Origin: Curvularia sp. ZM96
Taxonomy: Eukaryota; Ascomycota; Dothideomycetes; Pleosporales; Pleosporaceae
Direction of reading: 5' to 3'
Length of the DNA: 64,000 nt
Assembly: GCA_022457065.1 (NCBI GenBank)
Contig: JAJGBQ010000001.1
Coordinates: forward strand, 7,068,001 to 7,132,000
The notes under the pieces are model-generated. The model was not told the DNA's origin and did no database searches. It saw only the letters and a program-made list of their open reading frames with translations. Position 1 is the stretch's first letter. Each line of letters begins with the position of its first letter. This document shows, piece after piece, positions 20,304 through 31,111 of the stretch. The position numbers and the translations under genes are program-made.

Positions 20304-23300
20304 GTCTGCTACTCTATTAAGCGATCCTGCTCGATGCGTGATCTTAAAGTCGAACTAAGCTAGTATCTTAGCCTATTAGACTTGTCTTTAGTTAAGTTTC
20401 TTAGTTGTTATAAAACTCGCTAGGTTCTAGTAATTAGTAAAAATCTCGATCGTGTCTAGGAGCCCTAATAGGTATACTTCCTATTGTTTAAAGGTATCGA
20501 CTACTCTAAGTAGCTTCTTATCGTGAATATCGTAATTAAGTTCTACTTCTAAGAACTTCCTTAAATAGTAGAATACTAGTCTCTATTTCTCATCTAGGTA
20601 CTACTATGATAATATAGCTCTAAGTGTATAGTCTAACGCGTTAGTCTCGACTCGCGTCTTTCGTCTTAGGTCGTACATCTCTAGTACGGGTGCTTCGAGG
20701 AAGATCTGTTTAATCCGATTAAACGCTTCTTAATACTTCTCGTTCTACTAGAATCCTACTTTCTTCTTCGTGATCTTAGAGAGTAGTGCGGTAATTTTTA
20801 AATAATCTTTAATAAACTTCTAATAGTAGTTAGTAAATTCTAGAAAGAATTGCACGTCCTTAACTATTTTAGGTTTTAGCTATTCCTGTACAGTCGCTAT
20901 CTTTTTTAGGTTTATTTTAACTCCTTTAGTTGAGATAATAAAGCCTAGGAATTCCGTTTCTTTAACGTGGAATTCGTATTTTCCTAGCTGTAGGTATAGC
21001 TTGTATTCCTTAAGCTTCTTAAGCACTTTCTTAACGTGTTCGATGTGTTCTTCGAGAGTCCCGCTAGAGTACACTAGTACGTCGTCTAGGTACGCGGTAA
21101 CAAAGATTCTAAGGTACTCGTGGAGAGCGTTATTAATAACTAACTAAAAGGTTGCTAGCGCATTTATTAGGCTAAATAGTATAACTATATACTTATATAG
21201 TCTATACTTTGTTTTAAACGCTATTTTCTATTCGTCTTCTTTCTTAATCCTAATTCTATAGAATCTTTCTTAAACGTCGAACTTCGTGAACTACTTAGCT
21301 TCTTAGAGTCGATCTATAAGCTCTGATATTAGTAGTAAGGGATATTAGTTCTTTCGAGTGCTAGCGTTTAACTTTTAGTAGTCGACACATAGTCGCTATT
21401 TACTATTAGGCTTCTTTACGAATAGTATAGGTAAGGCTATTAGGCTATGTTCTAGTTAAATAAATCCCTTCTTTAAATTCTTTTGGAGGTATTCCCGCAG
21501 CTCGGCGTCGTGCTTAGGCGCTATAGGGTACATGCCTCCTAGCGTCAACTTCGCTTCTTCTTCTAAGATAATCTCGTAATCCTAATCTTAGTGTTTAGCT
21601 AGGTCTGTTATCTTATTTTTCTCGAATAGTTCTCTAAACTCGTTCGTTTAGTATACGTCTAGTATATCTAGTAGTAAGGGTCCGTCTTTCGTGGGCGCGA
21701 CTCGTCTTATCTAAATAACTCCTACTTTCTAAGGGTTCTTCGTATAGATTCTCGCGATCTTATGCGGTAAGATCTTGCTAAATCTCCCGTTCTAGGTTAA
21801 GCTCTAATCTGTCGGGCGTGTCTCTTTTCGTACTCTAGCAACCTTACGCGCAGGTTCTTAGCTAAGTATTGTCTTCTTTCGCTAATTAATGGCGAGGTTA
21901 TAGGCATCTAGCTAGTTATAACTAATTAGCAAGTCCGTTTCTTCTAGATCTATAATGCTAATATTTATTTAGCTTTCTATATCTACTACTTTTAGTGTTA
22001 CTAACTTGGTCTCTAGCCTAATCGTGCCGCTTCCGTACGCTACGGGGGTGTTCTCGGCTAATACTATTTCTAACGGAATCTTCTTATTCTAGTATAGTAT
22101 CCCGTGTTTCTCTATTATTTAGGATAAAATTATAGTTTGTATAGCTCTGCTGTCTATAGTCGCTTTTATCTTATATCTGTGTATATGCACAATCGCCGTT
22201 AGTTCTAACGCGCGATTACTAGTAACTTGTACTTGTCTAAGGGTCGTTTTAGGACTGCCTTTACTAGCGTGACCCTATCTCTGGTGGCATTCTAGTTTTT
22301 TAGCTAAGAGCGTTGGCCCTTTTCTAACCTCTTTCTTTCCTTAGGGAATTTTCTAGCTTGTTGTTTGGCTGCTAAGTGATCTAGATAGGCGTCCCTATAG
22401 TATAATCTCTAATTACTATGTCTATGTAGTATAAGTTCTCTAGCGGATATCTATTCCCTTGTGGTTCTATTTGCGCGTTATCGATTCTTGTTCTTTTAGT
22501 TAGTGTTACGCGGAAAATAACTAGTGTTTGCTTTAGTATTATAGTGTACCGTACACTAATCCTCTATGTAAAAGGTCTAGTAGATGTTTATGTGTGGGAT
22601 TATCTTCTCTAGTGTCTCTAGCGTTAGGATCTAATCTTTCGTCGTGTTATGGGTTTTGCATCCTACTATTTAGCATTCCTTGGCCGCTATAGTCCTGTGT
22701 AGATAGTGGTTTTCTTACCTTACCGCGATTCGCTATTCTTGGTGGAATTGGCATTTCTCTATATAGTTAATCTATTCTAGGCGCTCGTGCGTCTCTTAGT
22801 GTTCTTCCTGGTGGATGTGGTAATCTAACATTAGGCATTCTTCTGCTTATAGATATATATGGTAGCAGCTATGTTTATCTAGCTTACTCTACTCCTTTTT
22901 ATCTGCGTGGTATATGTAAAAATCTCTTTTGTAGTCGACCTAGTAGAATCGCTAGTAGATTTCCTTCTCCTTGTCGTAGTCTTCCGCTAGTTAGTATTCT
23001 AGTAGCGTGGGGTCTGTGAAGAGAGATTGTTCTTCGAACGCTCTTCTAGCTATAGTATTAGCTTCTAAGCTGGTGATATTAAGTCGTCAAGCGCGATATA
23101 TATAGATATCTGCTACGTGAGTGGCGTCACTATATAGCTAACATTCCTCTTCCGCTAGTTGTTGCTATATGTCTATAGCGTTAATTCTCTAATTAGTAGG
23201 TTCTAGGGTTGCCTATCGCATAACCTCGTTCGCCTAAACGGGTCTAGGAACTACTTTGAAGTTGTTGTTTTCGTTTAAGCGTGCCTCTTTATATAGGTCT

Positions 23301-23399
23301 ATATTGCTAAGGTTGTCGTTTAATTTCTTAATAGATAGTAAGATAGAGGACTAAGCCTTTAGTATCTTAATCTTTACTACTGCTTGTTTGCTAACTTCT

Positions 23400-24499
23400 T
23401 CTCTAGGGTAGTCTCTATGGAAATGTCCTAACTCCCTGTATCTGAGACATGCTTTATTATCGTAACGCTTCTGGCGTTCTTCCTTAGAAAGGCTGTCCTT
23501 GCCTTTTTTTTGGAATTTCTTGTTCTTAGACTTCTCTTGTACTTTACTAGCTATGATAGTGTTACTATCTTTGTCTTTATTGCTGCGGTGTTTTTTAGTG
23601 TTAGCTATCGTAGGCTAGAACTGTTTCCTTTTCTATTTATTCCTTTTCTATAGCCTATAGTCGATGCGCGTGGCTAGCTCGATTAATATATGTAGCGTCT
23701 CTAGCTTATCGTGGTGTATAAGTCCGTCTTTAACGTTTTCTTTTAGTCCTGCTTTGTACGCCGTACGAAGCGATGCGTTATTCTAATTAATTCTAGACTG
23801 TAGTTGCTTGAACTTAGCCGTATACGCGGATACTGACTTAGTTTAGCGTAAACGAGTAATCGCTCTTTCTGCTTGTTTCTTTTCGTCTATCTCGCCGAAG
23901 ATGCGTCCTATTTCTGTTTTAAAGTTTTTCTAGCTTTTAAATAGCTCTTATGTTTCTTCTTTAGTCCTATAATTGTCTGTGTCCTTTAGGAAGTTCTTGA
24001 CGTATAGCTATATCTATCTAGCTGCCTTGCCCTTTATATACGTACTAGCTAGTAGGATTTTTTCTTAGTCGTTAGGTACTCCGTGGTATTCGCTATAGAG
24101 GTTGGTGCTAGTTAGGAACGTCTATAAGTCGTTATAACTTTCGTTAAACTTTTCTAGTAGCGCTATCTTAGGTTTCGCGGTAGCTCTTTTCTTGTTAGAG
24201 GTAGCTATTAGCTAGCTCGTGAGCTAATTAATTATTTCTTGTATGCTAGCTATCTACTATGCTTAGATTGTGGCCTGTCGCCTAAGATTTCGCAGTTCTC
24301 GCACGTGACGCATGTTGTTGTCTTCGTCGTTACTTAGGATTAGTATCTCGTCGTCGAGTGCTAGATTAGGCCTGGGCGCTAAGCCTTGGGTGGGCCCCTA
24401 GGTACTATTCTAAGATTAAGAGTGTATGTAAGATATCTTAAATCTTAATCGGGCGTACTGTTAGTTAAATCCTTCTATAGAATCCGTGAGTGGTTAAAG
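23400..24499 (-). pseudogene. Element B gag region (RIP-degraded)
   Basis: Internal sequence next to B's 5' LTR. On the minus strand a CCHC-like knuckle is seen near 23425-23470 (ACLRYRELGHFHRDYP, with Tyr codons fitting RIP-altered Cys). Acidic and Gln-rich stretches follow the family pattern but contain frequent stops. The first internal bases are CTTTAACCACTC, the same motif that follows the LTR of element A. The exact gag start cannot be set. Confidence 0.65.
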
Positions 24500-24979
24500 T
24501 GTTACACGGGGGTTCGCTATACTTACCTAGTCTCGGTCTAGGTTAGGGCGAGACTTATATTAAAGTATTCCATGCGATTGTTTTCTAGCGATTCGTAGTG
24601 GAGAGAAGTTATAGGAGTTTAACTAAAATAAAGTAATAATTAATTCTATAGTAAATAGAATAACTAAGTATTAATCTAGGTAAGAGAAGAACTTATAAGA
24701 GTTAACTACACCGAGTGTAATAATAAAATCTAACCTATTCTTATACTTATTATAATCTGCCTAGTTGTTAGGGCGGCTCTTACTATTACTGACGGTCCCT
24801 TCTACTATAATGGCTCCCTGCTATTATATACGCTCCTGCTATTACTGACGGACAGCCTTAGCGTGACGGCAGTCACGTGATTATCGCCCCGCGGTAATCA
24901 TTACCTTTTGACGTGGCGCCTAATGGTCTCCAACCTGCGGCCCTCGTCTAGGAGGAATCCTTCGCTGTTGCTTGTAACA
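24500..24979 (-). repeat. 5' LTR of element B (480 bp)
   Basis: On the plus strand it begins TGTTACACGGGGG at 24500 and ends CTTGTAACA at 24979, followed by the CCTAC duplication. It has the same length as the opposite LTR. The CACGTGA palindrome core is kept near 24872. Confidence 0.92.
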
Positions 24980-24984
24980 CCTAC

Positions 24985-27900
24985 GTGCAAATAGGTATAG
25001 TACGAGTGTAAGAGTAACCTATGCGCTAAGCACCTATAGAAGAAATAGGAAACGATTTACTTTCTAGAACACGTAAATAAAAAAAAAGATATTATCGACA
25101 TGTAGATCACGTATGCGAATAAAGACGGTATTACTAGAGAGTGTAACTAGCCGCATTAGTAAACATGCCTAAGTAACGAGTGTAATAAGCACTAAGACGC
25201 TAAAGAATATTATAGCTACGTAGAACTATAGTCTTTTTTAGGCTAGTAAAATAAGAACGCGGCCCCTCTAGGAAAATTAACTTAGTAAACTCTCTAAGAT
25301 TAATTAAGCTTATAGTAAAGCTTAACGGAATACAGATATAGGCACTAGTAGATTTAGGAGTATAAGATAACTATATTTTAGCGCACGTAGCTAAGAAAGT
25401 AGGCCTTTCGTAGCTACGGAAATAACATCTATACCTACTATATATTACTACTAGCGAGTTAATACTAAAAGGAAACGAAATTATATACGAGATTAAATAA
25501 GTAACACTTAGTATCTAAGAGCATAAGAAGAAAATTAACCTAGACGTTCTTAGACTAGCTATCTACGATATTATATTAGAACTCCTATAGCTACGGAAAC
25601 ATAACCCGCGGATTAACTAGAAGTCGAAAGTGTTTTAATTTAAGTGCTGCGGACTAGGCGTAACTGTAAGCTAGCCTAGACATTAGTAGAGTTTAATAGT
25701 AGATAAGAGTAACATTACTAAGTAGTATAATAATATAGAAAGAGAAGTATACTTAAAAGATAGTTCTCTAGATAGGAAGCTAAACCTAGTAGATACTAAC
25801 ACTAGGCTAATAGATTATAAAGCTAGAGGTAAATAGGAGAAGAGCGTAACTCTAGAGATCCCTAAATAATATAGAAGATTCGAACATCTATTTTAGGAAG
25901 TAGTAGACGAATAGGCGTTACTAAAGCATTAACTCTAGAATTACAAGATAGATCTATAGGAAGAAAAGTAACTAACTTTTAGCCTAATTTATTAATAATT
26001 AGAACGAGAACTTATAGTACTACGAGAGTATATAGACAAGTCTCTAGCCAAAGGCTATATATAACTATTAAAATCTCTAGTAGGATATCTAGTTATATTT
26101 GTACTAAAGAAGGACAGAATAGATCGACTATGCGTTAACTATAGGAAACTAAACGATATTACGGTTAAGAATCGATACCTATTACTAAACATTAGAGAAC
26201 TTTAGAATTAATTATCTCGAGTAAGGATCTTTATAGCACTAGACCTTAGAGACGGTTACTACCTTATTAGAATTGCGAAAGGTAAAGAATAGAAAACGGC
26301 CTTTTAAACAAGATATAGATATTTTAAATATATAGTTATGCTATTCGGGCTTACGAACGCCCTAGCTATATTTTAAGAACTTATTAATAACGTACTTAGA
26401 CCCTATCTAGATATATTTATTATCGTCTACCTAGATAATATTCTAATCTACTTAGAGAATAAGAAGGACTACACTAGACACGTTATAAAAGTACTTTAAG
26501 CTCTTAACGACTATAGTCTTCGACTTAAGCTAAAGAAGTGTGAATTTTATAAGACTAAGATTAACTTTCTAGGCTACGTAGTAGGGATAAATAGAGTATA
26601 AATAAGTAAAGAAAAGATTAAAGTTATTAAAAACTAGCTAACACTAAAGAACGTTACGGACATTTAATCGTTTCTTAGATTTGTAAACTTTAACTAAGAA
26701 TTTATTAAAGACTACTCTAAGATCGCGATACTAATAACGCGACTCACACGTAAAGATACCCTATAGAACTAGAATAAAAAGGCTAATAATATCTTTAAGA
26801 CACTTAAGAAAGTATATATTACGCTACTATGCTTTAGAATATTTATTTTAGAAGTACTACTAAAATTCGAAACTAACGTATTAGACTTAGCCTTAGAAGG
26901 CTGCGCTAGTATCTATATCGATAGTAAATAGCACCTAATAGCATACTACTTAAGAAAGTTCTTAGGACTAGAAGAATAATATAACGTATATAATAAGGAA
27001 CTACTTGTAATAGTAGTATGCCTAAAATATTAGAGAGTATACGTAGAAAGCTACTTAGAACTTACCATCTATATAGATTACAAGAATCTAGTATACTTTA
27101 CTACTACTAAATCTCTTAATTAACGCTAGACCTAATAGGCTAAGCTACTAGGATAGTACAAATTTAAGATTATGTATATACTAGGAAAAGAAAATAGTAG
27201 AGTAGACGCTCTTAGCCGACGACTAGATATCGCAGGAACTAAAGAAGTTATCGACACCGCGATACTTAAGCAAAACGAAGACGGATCCCTAGAACTAGTA
27301 AGAACTATTAATAGAATACTTAAAATTAGGAATAATGTACCTAAAGATTAGCAAGAAGGAATTATTTAACAACACTATAACGATCTAATACACGGATATT
27401 CTAGAATTGCTTAAATAATAGAACTAATTCGAAGAAACTACGAATTTAGTAGAATAAAGGACAAGATTATAGCCTTTATTGCTAAATGCGAATAATGCTA
27501 GAAAAACAAATATAGTACCTATGCACTATATAGAGAAATGTAAGCATAAGAATTACTAGACGTACCCTAGATAGACATCTCTATAGACTTTATAATAGGA
27601 CTACTAGTCTTAAGAGACCCTACTATAAATGTAGCATATAACGCAATTCTAGTCGTAGTAGACTAATTTACTAAGTACGCTAAGTACATACTATTTAGAA
27701 AAGACTACACTATAGTATAACTCGCGCATATTATCTACGATAGAATTATTAGACACTATAGAATCCTAAAATTAGTTATAAGCGACAGAGACAAGCTCTT
27801 TATATCTAACTTTTAGACCACGCTACTTATAGTAATTAGTACTAAATAAAAGCTATTAATAGCCTACTACCTAGAAATAGACGGGTAAATAGAAAGAACG

Positions 27901-28665
27901 AATAGAACAATAAAAACATACCTACGTATCTACGCTAACTATTAGTAAAATAATTAGGTATAACTACTACTAATAGCATAGCTAGCGTATAATAATAAAA
28001 TATTAGAATCTATAGAACAAATACTATTTTACGTAAATTATAGAAGACATCTAAATCTCTTTACTAGAATATTACTAAGCATGAAAACGGAAGCAGCTAT
28101 CGCAACGGCTAAAGAACTAAAGAAAACGCACGAGCAACTACAAGAATTACTTAAAAAGGCATAACGCTAAAGTATTTTATATATTAACTAGAAAAGAAAA
28201 ATAGCACCTTAGCTAAAGAAGAGGGATAAAGTGTATCTACTTACGAAGAACCTTTAGACAACACGACTAAGTAAGAGACTAGATAACGTCTACGTTAGGC
28301 TATTTTTAATTAAAGTCTAGAACGGACTAGTTACCTACACACTCGATCTACTACTAGACGCAAAAGTACACCTAAGGTTCTATGTTAAACTGTTAAAACT
28401 AGTAGACCCTAAAACGCCACTCTAAGAAATATTTTATTTCGAATAAGAAGAAGAAGACGAATTTGAAGTTGAGAAAATTCTAGCCTACTAAAGAATAAAT
28501 AATAAAACTAAATACCTAATTAAATAGTTAGGATACCTAGATAGCGAAAATATATAGGAAGAAGAAACGAACCTTACGAACTACTGCTAACGCCTAAAGT
28601 AGTATTACTAACGCTAAGGGAACTTAAGTCTAAAGGCTCCTAGTAATCTAAGGGGAAACTCTTAA
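24985..28665 (+). pseudogene. Element A pol (protease to chromodomain), RIP-degraded
   Basis: After the B insertion the plus strand continues with a Cys/His-rich segment (25010-25220), a protease-like ALVDLGV block near 25340 (usually DSGA), and reverse transcriptase with YLDN at about 26427-26438 (catalytic Asp changed to Asn by G to A). RNase H follows (about 26880-27060). Integrase has a zinc-finger-like part (about 27370-27500) and a core (IDISIDFIIG, near 27575). The C-terminal chromodomain is at about 28462-28590: FEVEKILAY, KYLIK, GYLDSEN. The chromodomain makes it a chromovirus, a group that targets heterochromatin. The last stop in frame is near 28665; earlier TAA/TAG codons are of RIP type. 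Confidence 0.82.
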
Positions 28666-29155
28666 AAGCACCCTAAGTACTAGGCGATAAGTTAATGGAA
28701 GGATTAGACCCGCCGAACTCTATAACGTCTTCGCGCTCTAACTTCTCGAGCTCTTAACTCTCTATAGCAATCGCCTTCTTAGCGCGCTTCTCTAATAAAT
28801 CTATCTATAGCCGTAACTGCTGCTCCTAAGCACGATAAACGCGCAACTCGTCTAACGCCTTCTCGTGAAGACGAATCGCAGTATCCTGCGCCTTACGACT
28901 CTCCTTTATTTAGCTCTCTAGCTTTTTCTTCTTAGTAGCTAGACGCTAGAACTCTAACTTAGTAACGCGGACGTTACATTGTTAACTACGACAGACACAC
29001 TCGCTGTATTTTCTAGAACGAACGTGTACCTTACACACCCGCTTATTCTTTTCGTACGTAGTGCACTTCTATACTATAATAGTTCTAAAGGAATTGATAA
29101 ATTTAGTAAGATTTTGACGACGAACGGTACTAGACAAAGGTTATTATTTAGGCAT
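28574..29155 (-). pseudogene. Antisense Zn2Cys6-like ORF of element A
   Basis: Read on the minus strand, opposite to A's gag-pol, one frame of 194 codons runs from ATG (29155) to TAA (28574) without frameshift, broken only by TAA/TAG codons that fit CAA/CAG. It starts Met-Pro-Lys as in element B. Cys and Tyr codons follow C-x2-Y-x6-C-x8-Y-x2-C-x6-C; both Tyr are TAC, the RIP product of TGC, so the ancestral pattern is the binuclear zinc-cluster spacing. A long charged helix follows (ATKKKKLES, EKALDELRVY, QLRLxIDLLEKRAKKA), a likely coiled coil, then an acidic/Ser-rich tail. Position and tail-to-tail overlap with pol (28574-28665) match element B. Confidence 0.72.
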
Positions 29156-29312
29156 AATGAACAAACAGGTAATGACGCCTATAATGTAGAAACCTAGTTA
29201 GTTATAGCGTGCTACTAAGACCCCGCCTAATACACTAACCCTAAATACGCCTCTCTAGATAACAACCTTAAGGCCCTAGGTTCGAGAACGAACTAATAGA
29301 AGGGGAGGATAG

Positions 29313-30211
29313 TGTTACGATCCCTAAAAACGCTAACACAAAGTGGACCTGTAAGTAGTTTAAAGAATCGCGACTACGCCGTAATCCTTCTAGGACTACG
29401 CCGCACGTTACGTGACTTAATTAGTGATTAGTAGCTCTTAGCGCTACTAAGTAACTAAGCACTCTGTAGGAACATATGCACGATACTTAGTAATTAGTAG
29501 TACTTAGCATAACTAAGCAACTAAGTAACTTATATTAAGTAGAAGTATATAGCATTAGGCATTAGGCTCTTATAGCTTAATGTGTTTAACTTAAGTTACG
29601 AGTACAAGTATAATATAAGAGTTACTTATAGAGACACTATTTATATTACCCTATTACTTTATCCGCGAAAACTAATCTTAGAGTCTTAACACTAGAAGTC
29701 TTATATTACTTCCATGTTACAAGTAACAGCGAAGGATCTCTCCTTGACGCAGGGCAACGAGGTTGAGGACCAACCACGTCCACGTCAAAAGGTAATGACC
29801 ATCGCGGGGCTTGGGAGTCACGTGATGTGCCATCCCGCCAAGACTAACCATCCAGGATGGCAGTACATGAAGGGATGGCGGCGCCATCCTAAACCTCCCG
29901 CCAAGATGGGATGGACGGGATGGCAGGACTAGAGGCAATAGATATAAGAATAGGTTGAATTTTATTATTACATTCGTTGTGGTCAACTCTTATAAGTTCT
30001 TCTCTTACCTAGATTGATACTTAGTTGTTCTATTTTACATAGAATTGATTGTTACTTTATTCGGTTAAACTCCTATAACTTCTCTCCACTACGAATCGCT
30101 AGAAAACAATCGCACGGAATACTTTATACAAGTCTCGCCCTAACCCGGACCGAGACTAGGTGAGTATAGCGAACCCCCGTGTAACATTCCACTCAAGATC
30201 CACTCTTAACA
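29313..30211 (+). repeat. 3' LTR of element A, interrupted by a solo LTR
   Basis: It starts TGTTACGATCCCTAAAAACG at 29313 and ends CTTAACA at 30211. Removing the solo LTR (29715-30186) and one TTCCA copy leaves 422 bp, equal to the 5' LTR. In the part outside the solo LTR it shows more RIP-type changes than the 5' copy, for example the palindrome reads GTTACGTGAC near 29407. Confidence 0.92.
29715..30186 (+). repeat. Solo LTR, diverged member of family B (472 bp)
   Basis: TGTTACAAGTAACAGCG...GTGTAACA with duplication TTCCA (29710-29714 and 30187-30191). It shares both ends with the B LTR but differs in the upstream half, where it carries GGGATGG/CCATCC-rich inverted segments (29840-29925) and GTCACGTGAT near 29817-29826. 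CpA and TpG are well kept, so little RIP. Confidence 0.9.
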
Positions 30212-30216
30212 TTAAC

Positions 30217-30957
30217 CTAGAAGTAATTCTTTAGCGCTTCTCTGTTTCTAATCCTACGAGCGATAGCGACTTCTCAGCCCTTAGTGCCTCTAATTAGAGG
30301 AAGATAGAGCGTCTGCTGCGTTAGGTAGTCGCTGATTAGGGCGATAGGCAGGTTAAAAGGCTTAGCTAGGTCCTTTACTTAAGTTCTGTTTAAAATAGTC
30401 TTCTTAAGGAGGAGGTAAAGAAACTAAGAGAGGCCTTAGTTAATAAGAGGACACGCAGGAAATAGGGCAAGCCTCTACCTCTATAGGAGGCCGAGGATTA
30501 TTATGGTGGAGCTGTATTCTAGTCTCTAAGGAAGGTGAAGGAGGCGCGCGATCGCCTGCGACTCTAGGAGGAGGAGTAGGAGCAGCTACAGCTCTAAAAA
30601 GCTGATACGCTGAGGCAACGCGAGGAGACAAAGTAGTCGAGGGCGAGGGAGAAGGAGTAGAGGCGTTAGGCGAGGCTTGTAGTGAGCCTAATGAGGTAGA
30701 AGAAGAGGGAGGAGAAGGCTATTAAAAAGGCCTTAAGAATTGCGGCTCGCAAGGCTGTAAAACAACTTTAAAAAGCTATTAAAACTTCCTAAAGGGGTAG
30801 GAGGAGGAACTTTAAGGCTCCTGCTAAGGCTGTTTAAAAAAAGAGGCCTATCGCGAGGCCTTAAGACAGTGAGGAGCCTTAGGGAGGTGCTGCAGGCTCA
30901 CTACCTCTAACCTTGCGTCGCGGCCGCGCGATTAGAACTCTATCTCGATTTCTATAG
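30217..30957 (+). pseudogene. Pogo-like transposase, C-terminal part (RIP-degraded)
   Basis: The frame from 14589 continues here for 247 codons after removal of the retrotransposon, starting LEVIL (usually PEVIL) and running to TAG at 30955-30957. It is a Lys/Arg/Glu-rich, probably coiled-coil tail (EEVKKLREAL, RLRL, KKALRIAARKAVK), common in fungal pogo transposases. Stops are mostly TAG in place of CAG/TGG. Together with the first part the ancestral protein had about 623 residues. Confidence 0.85.
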
Positions 30958-31061
30958 CTATATATATATATTAAGGCCTATCGATCTTACTACTAAAATA
31001 TATCGCGATAATATCCTTTGCGTGTGGCTCTACAGCCTCATTTTTAAGGTAGTTTTGGTGA

Positions 31062-31109
31062 GGCCGCGCGCGCATGAAGTGGTTGCGCGCACGAAGTGGT
31101 GGGGCACGG
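31062..31109 (-). repeat. Right terminal inverted repeat of the pogo-like transposon
   Basis: Reverse complement of the left repeat with two mismatches in 48 bp, ending GGGGCACGG next to the TA duplication at 31110-31111. It contains the same duplicated 17-mer, one copy with a G-to-A change of RIP type. Confidence 0.92.
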
Positions 31110-31111
31110 TA

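Larger units (their letters stand above)
17811..23400 (-). pseudogene. Element B pol (protease-RT-RNase H-integrase-chromodomain), RIP-degraded
   Basis: Minus-strand blocks are recognisable. The reverse transcriptase core is near 20880-21095, where the catalytic YLDD is intact (about 21080-21091) and is followed by VLVYSSGTLEEHIEHV. The integrase core near 19087-19320 reads MTIDFIVKLPKS and FITDRDKLFT. A solo LTR interrupts integrase here; across it the frame resumes as LKYWLTFLA. The C-terminal chromodomain is at about 17890-18020 (DDEYTVEEI, KYLVK, PKSYNT). The first C-terminal stop is at 17811-17813 but may itself be a RIP-made TAA, so the true end could be lower. Boundaries at the gag side are approximate. 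Confidence 0.8.
16687..24979 (-). mobile_element. Ty3/gypsy chromovirus B (LTR retrotransposon), minus strand, nested in A
   Basis: An 8293-bp element bounded by 480-bp LTRs and the target duplication CCTAC (16682-16686 and 24980-24984). In its own orientation the order is 5' LTR (24979-24500), gag, pol with chromodomain, antisense zinc-cluster frame, polypurine tract (TAAGAGAGGGGATAA, just above 17166) and 3' LTR (17166-16687). Two solo LTRs are inserted in it (18668-19092 and 19824-20303). It is heavily mutated by C-to-T and G-to-A changes. Confidence 0.93.
14590..30211 (+). mobile_element. Ty3/gypsy chromovirus A (LTR retrotransposon), inserted in the transposase
   Basis: It starts TGTTACG and ends CTTAACA, flanked by the 5-bp target duplication TTAAC (14585-14589 and 30212-30216). 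Order on the plus strand: 5' LTR, gag with CCHC knuckle, protease, reverse transcriptase, RNase H, integrase, chromodomain, then an antisense zinc-cluster frame, a polypurine tract (AGAAGGGGAGGATAG, 29298-29312) and the 3' LTR. It is interrupted at 16686 by element B and in its 3' LTR by a solo LTR. All coding parts carry many RIP-type stops, so it is non-autonomous and dead. Confidence 0.93.
13370..31109 (+). mobile_element. Pogo/Fot1-like DNA transposon, split by nested retrotransposons
   Basis: The element is bounded by 48-bp terminal inverted repeats and a TA target duplication (13368-13369 and 31110-31111), as in the Tc1/mariner/pogo superfamily. Removing the nested retrotransposon A and one TTAAC copy (15,627 bp) leaves about 2.1 kb, the size expected for a Fot1/pogo element. 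It holds one transposase gene, now a pseudogene in two parts on the plus strand. It was the first insertion in this locus, since everything else in 14.6-30.2 kb lies inside it. Confidence 0.9.

Noticed and set aside
28979..29197. 72-codon plus-strand frame near the 3' LTR of element A
   Set aside because: It is the shadow of the antisense zinc-cluster frame on the other strand; its translation lacks conserved features.
29714..29986. Short frames in the 29.7-30.0 kb region on both strands
   Set aside because: They lie wholly inside the solo LTR, which stays open because it escaped RIP; not genes.
13370..31109. A CRISPR array or other tandem array in the repeat-rich island
   Set aside because: All repeats resolve into LTRs, terminal inverted repeats and target duplications; no regular spacer pattern, and the genome is eukaryotic.
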